A stretch of 7,213 nt of DNA from an uncultured Lachnospiraceae bacterium. Lineage in GTDB: Bacteria > Bacillota_A > Clostridia > Lachnospirales > Lachnospiraceae. The stretch is taken from contig CACZHN010000131.1 in NCBI GenBank assembly GCA_902780985.1, forward strand, positions 1-7,213, read 5' to 3'. The position numbers and the translations under genes were made by a program. The notes beneath the pieces were generated by a model, which saw nothing but the letters and a program-made list of their open reading frames with translations, ran no database searches and was not told the origin of the DNA. Below, in pieces: positions 5,268-7,213 of this stretch. Every line of letters begins with the position of its first letter. Position 1 is the first letter of the stretch.

Positions 5268-5735
5268 TCAATCTAAAACCTTTACCAGAAACAGGCAAGG
5301 GTTATCTTCATCCCAGAAAGTTTTGAATACTTCCAACGGATAAAAACCTTCCTTCTTATAAAATGCTCTGGTTCCGTTATATGGTTCATATATTGCTGAT
5401 TCATCCAGCGTTTTAACCGTCAGGAACTTGAATCCTTTTTCTTTACAATAACGGACGCACTCCTCCATAAGTTTATGTCCGATACCCTGACTGTGGTATT
5501 CCTTAAGGATACCTATATTATATACATCTGCAGTAAATTCATTATGAATCTTCAGCGCCGAAAAACCGATTGCTTTATCATCATCATACACTGCAATAAA
5601 TGGAAAATCTCTATGAATCTTTGACTTATTTACAATATCTTCAGGTGGCGAGAACCATTCAGGCAGTGCATTCATTATCTCCAGAGTTACTCTTGTTATT
5701 TCATCTTTATCTTCTACAAGTTTAAATGTGATCAT
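5268..5735 (-). CDS. GNAT-family N-acetyltransferase
   Basis: This 155-aa protein should transfer an acetyl group from acetyl-CoA to an amine; the acceptor is unknown. The fold is readable: an N-terminal strand and helices (1-45), FIAVYDDDKAIGFSALKI (46-63) as strands 2-3, motif A with VYNIGILKEYHSQGIGHKLM (71-90) containing the pyrophosphate loop Q-G-I-G (83-86), and motif B around TRAFYKKEGFYPLE (122-135) with the tyrosine commonly used as general acid. Length is normal for a single-domain GNAT. ATG 5735 has AAGGAG eight bases upstream. It heads an operon with the TIGR04076-like gene and the broken membrane-protein gene; a candidate promoter lies at 5752-5780. Confidence 0.92.
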   Translation of the reverse strand: MITFKLVEDKDEITRVTLEIMNALPEWFSPPEDIVNKSKIHRDFPFIAVYDDDKAIGFSALKIHNEFTADVYNIGILKEYHSQGIGHKLMEECVRYCKEKGFKFLTVKTLDESAIYEPYNGTRAFYKKEGFYPLEVFKTFWDEDNPCLFLVKVLD

Positions 5736-5751
5736 TTTTTTATCTCCTTAT

Positions 5752-5780
5752 ATTTTATCAGACAAGGCACATAAGTACAA
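5752..5780 (-). promoter_or_regulatory. Candidate promoter of the GNAT operon
   Basis: On the minus strand TTGTAC (5775-5780, three of six consensus bases) is followed by 17 bases and TAAAAT (5752-5757, five of six). The -35 overlaps the T-run of the preceding terminator, so the terminator and promoter are packed back to back. One arm of a 13-bp inverted repeat (5756-5768) lies in the spacer. Confidence 0.45.
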
Positions 5781-5808
5781 AAAAGCTGCAGATGTTACTC
5801 TGCAGCTT
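5779..5808 (-). terminator. Intrinsic terminator upstream of the GNAT operon
   Basis: AAGCTGCAGA (5783-5792) and TCTGCAGCTT (5799-5808) form a perfect 10-bp stem with a 6-base loop. On the minus strand it is followed by six T's (5779-5784, partly shared with the stem). It would stop leftward transcripts from the remnant region before the GNAT promoter. Confidence 0.85.
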
Positions 5809-5890
5809 ATAGTTAAAAGTTATACAGAGCAAAAATCAATCATGACACGAAAACAGAACCGCTTCTCACGGTTATCTGATTTCTATTCAT

Positions 5891-5956
5891 TTATGATTCT
5901 TTGCTCTTTCCGTCTATTTTCCTACCGGTGGCCGGCAGTACGATAATCGGTATCAT
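5891..5956 (-). CDS. Possible 21-aa ORF in the gap before the GNAT operon
   Basis: ATG 5956 is preceded closely by AAGGA and reads MIPIIVLPATGRKIDGKSKE, one further serine, then TAA. It lies inside the inverted-repeat interval and about 80 bases upstream of the terminator at 5779-5808. It is short and unrecognised; it could be a chance frame, a leader peptide, or the front of a lost gene. Confidence 0.2.
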   Translation of the reverse strand: MIPIIVLPATGRKIDGKSKES

Positions 5957-6054
5957 CACTTCCTTTTCTAAATTGTTGCCTTGTCTGATATAAACAATAT
6001 CACCTTAATAAACTTATTGCAACAGAATTCTTCATATTCACCTCAACTGACGTC

Positions 6055-6450
6055 CTACTTTGATTCATTCATGTATGTCTGGGCTCTGTTCTGAATTATC
6101 TGAACTGTCTCATCAACGCTTTTGTCGCCGGCAAAATATGCTTTACATTCATCGTTGATTATATCCATGAATTTGGGTTCTCCATTATAAACATTTGATA
6201 CCCGGTCCGTAAGGTCCCTGAATGCCTGACCTTCTTCCTCTGTCAGCGGTCTCAGATCTACAGCTATACTTCCCAGGCCAAATATTCCATCTGGTGCGCC
6301 TACGCCATTTCCAAATTCGTCTATAAAGCCTGTTTCAGACGTTTTACCCTCCATAAATATCTTCAAATACATCTTTTCTTGTTGGAATACCTGCATAATC
6401 TATGTAGTTCTTACCTACCTGCTCTTTTGAAGTGCAGAACTTTATAGAAG
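6055..6450 (-). pseudogene. 3' remnant of an ABC sugar-binding lipoprotein gene, frameshifted
   Basis: The last about 130 codons of an extracellular solute-binding protein survive. In the first frame, from about 6445, one reads IKFCTSKEQVGKNYIDYAGI and PTRKDVFED, the usual segment before the C-terminus of carbohydrate-binding proteins. One extra base in the AAA run at 6355-6357 (plus strand) then shifts the frame. The rest continues with TGFIDEFGNGVGAPDGIFGL, a PLTEEEGQAFRDL stretch, and the characteristic ending AYFAGDKSVDETVQIIQNRA to TAG at 6055-6057. An intact protein would be 400 or more residues with a lipobox; none of that is here. The 5' side joins a truncated acetyltransferase gene. 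A tiny frame with GAGG and ATG (6000-6035, 11 codons) just downstream may be the cut front of the next transporter gene. Confidence 0.8.
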
Positions 6451-6800
6451 ATGTCTCTTATCAGAATCTATATCATGATCCAATGTTGCCAATACAACAT
6501 TGTGACCTATAAATGTATTATCTCCAATATAGATTCCACCTTGATCTTGAAACTTACATCCTGCATTGATAAATACATTTTCTCCCACAGTTATGTTTTT
6601 TCCAAAATCAGTATAAAAAGGAGTTTCTATGCGTACCCCATCCCCAACTGATTTTGCTGTGATGTGCTTGAATATTTCAATAATCTCATTCTCATCCTCA
6701 TGCCACTCATAATTCATCTCATATAAAAGACGCCTGTTCTCCTGTATACACTGTCTCATAGTATAAAGGACATCCGGATCATCTCCAAATATTCCGCCAT
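6442..6800 (-). pseudogene. Truncated sugar O-acetyltransferase (hexapeptide-repeat, LacA/Maa-like)
   Basis: The readable homologous part runs from about GIFGDDPDVLYTMRQC to LATLDHDIDSDKRHLL. It includes the N-terminal helices, the marker PFYTDFGKNITVGENVFINA, hexapeptide turns QGGIYIGDNTFIGHNV and the histidine in LDHD that corresponds to the catalytic one of the family. Intact members have about 185-205 residues and continue with a PAPI-x-IG-x-NVWIG turn and several more hexapeptides. Here the frame stops at TAA 6442-6444, exactly where sugar-binding-protein sequence begins in another frame. The front is also suspect: codons between the ATG at 6876 and about 6800 run through a terminator and a -10 and are not homologous, and the first good internal Met is at 6759. 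It is therefore a fragment cut at both ends and unlikely to fold. Confidence 0.8.
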
Positions 6801-6825
6801 TATAACATAAAACTAAACTCGTAAA
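6799..6825 (-). promoter_or_regulatory. Extended -10 promoter in front of the acetyltransferase fragment
   Basis: On the minus strand TGT-TATAAT (6799-6807) is a perfect extended -10. TTTACG (6820-6825, four of six) lies 15 bases upstream, a short gap that extended -10 promoters tolerate. It follows a terminator directly. It may still drive a transcript through the two remnants, or the match may be coincidental in AT-rich DNA. Confidence 0.4.
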
Positions 6826-6833
6826 CCAAATAT

Positions 6834-6870
6834 AAAAAGAGCCCACAGAAGTGGATTCACTCCCGCAGGC
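6834..6870 (-). terminator. Intrinsic terminator after the 73-aa gene
   Basis: On the minus strand GCCTGCGGGAGTG (6858-6870) and CACTTCTGTGGGC (6841-6853) pair over 13 positions, four of them G-U, with a 4-base loop. TCTTTTTATATTT follows. It starts 15 bases after the stop at 6886. Confidence 0.8.
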
Positions 6871-6885
6871 AGGCACAACCGATGT

Positions 6886-7107
6886 TTATCTGATATTTAT
6901 ATTGTCTGATGCATTCTTTGCTTCTGAATCTTCTCTCTTCTTTCTATCTATCTCGCAGCAGAGGATGCATACATTTGCACATAATGCTGTAAGGAAGCCA
7001 CCATTGAATGGATTGTAATTCTTGATTGTAAGGAAGCTGAGGAAGCATCCTGCTACAAGTAAAACAAGTGTTACTGTTACGATTTTGATTGATGTTGTTG
7101 TTTTCAT
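6886..7107 (-). CDS. Small membrane or lipoprotein-like protein, 73 aa, unrecognised
   Basis: I do not recognise this gene. It starts with a lysine-bearing N-terminus and a hydrophobic stretch (about 7-28) containing VAGC at 18-21, which matches a lipobox with Cys21. The hydrophobic stretch continues past that cysteine (FLSFLTI), so a plain transmembrane helix is as likely as lipid modification. A second hydrophobic segment, GGFLTALCANVCILCC (36-51), has four cysteines and is followed by a charged tail DRKKREDSEAKNASDN that should be cytoplasmic. ATG 7107 has AAGGAG (7118-7123) ten bases upstream, and a terminator lies just after the stop, so it may be transcribed alone. The upstream 90 bases to the window edge are AT-rich, with no promoter I can defend. 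Confidence 0.75.
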   Translation of the reverse strand: MKTTTSIKIVTVTLVLLVAGCFLSFLTIKNYNPFNGGFLTALCANVCILCCEIDRKKREDSEAKNASDNINIR

Positions 7108-7213
7108 AGTATTTTATCTCCTTAGAATTTATATTATTGTTTCTTGCGATCATTTTTGTATCTCTCGCTTACAAACACATAATACAATAATCTTGGAGAT
7201 CAGTCGTTTGATT

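Larger units (their letters stand above)
5756..5990. repeat. 13-bp inverted repeats 209 bp apart; possible MITE-like element
   Basis: TATCAGACAAGGC at 5756-5768 is the exact reverse complement of 5978-5990. If the ends are taken at TCAG/CTGA, each is bordered by TA, which would suit a TA target duplication. The interior has no transposase but is full of self-complementary pieces: a terminator near the left end, AGAGCAAA/TTTGCTCT (about 5826-5833 and 5899-5906) enclosing AACCG/CGGTT. This makes most of the 320-base gap between the GNAT gene and the sugar-binding remnant. It could instead be two copies of a binding site. Confidence 0.35.

Noticed and set aside
5728..5946. Plus-strand ORF of 72 aa
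   Set aside because: Runs through the GNAT promoter, the terminator stem and the inverted-repeat interior; no RBS.
6801..6876. N-terminal extension of the acetyltransferase from ATG 6876
   Set aside because: These codons translate the terminator stem and its T-run and show no resemblance to the family.
6944..7153. Minus-strand ORF of 69 aa
   Set aside because: Overlaps the 73-aa gene in another frame, lacks a good RBS and is rich in Asn/Tyr/Gln as expected of a shadow frame.

Overview
The window looks like a chromosomal segment of a low-to-moderate GC Firmicute, most likely Lachnospiraceae (Butyrivibrio/Roseburia-like). This is an inference from strong AGGAGG-type ribosome binding sites, sigma-A-like promoters, an OmpR/HAMP-kinase/FtsX-ABC cluster, and remnants of a sugar-binding protein and a sugar O-acetyltransferase of the kind common in that family. 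Every gene I can support lies on the minus strand, so the window is read from right to left.

From the right end: a small membrane or lipoprotein-like protein of 73 aa (6886-7107) ends at its own terminator. Next comes a decayed junction: a truncated hexapeptide-repeat acetyltransferase (6442-6800) runs directly into the frameshifted C-terminal end of an ABC sugar-binding protein (6055-6450). A 320-base gap follows, holding a 13-bp inverted repeat 209 bp apart (5756-5990), a terminator and a tiny possible ORF. Then comes a complete transcription unit with promoter 5752-5780 and terminator 4611-4640. It encodes a GNAT acetyltransferase, a six-cysteine TIGR04076-like protein, and a two-helix membrane protein broken by one frameshift and one stop.

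After a short GC-rich patch comes a second complete unit: a consensus promoter whose -10 sits inside a 19-bp perfect palindrome, a possible 44-codon ORF without an RBS, an unrecognised 136-aa protein, a 12-codon ORF with a very good RBS, and two hairpins, the last a strong terminator (3738-3783). This stretch has the most unexplained structure in the window.

The left half is a signalling and transport cluster: OmpR-family response regulator, HAMP histidine kinase (4-bp ATGA overlap with the regulator gene), ABC ATPase and the first 306 codons of an FtsX-type permease that runs off the left edge. A direct repeat of TTAAGA, 11 bp apart, lies between the kinase and the ATPase and is a plausible regulator binding site. 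The arrangement fits a sensor pair controlling its neighbouring MacB/BceA-like transporter, but the substrate cannot be read from the sequence. I see no tRNA, rRNA, CRISPR array or intact transposase.
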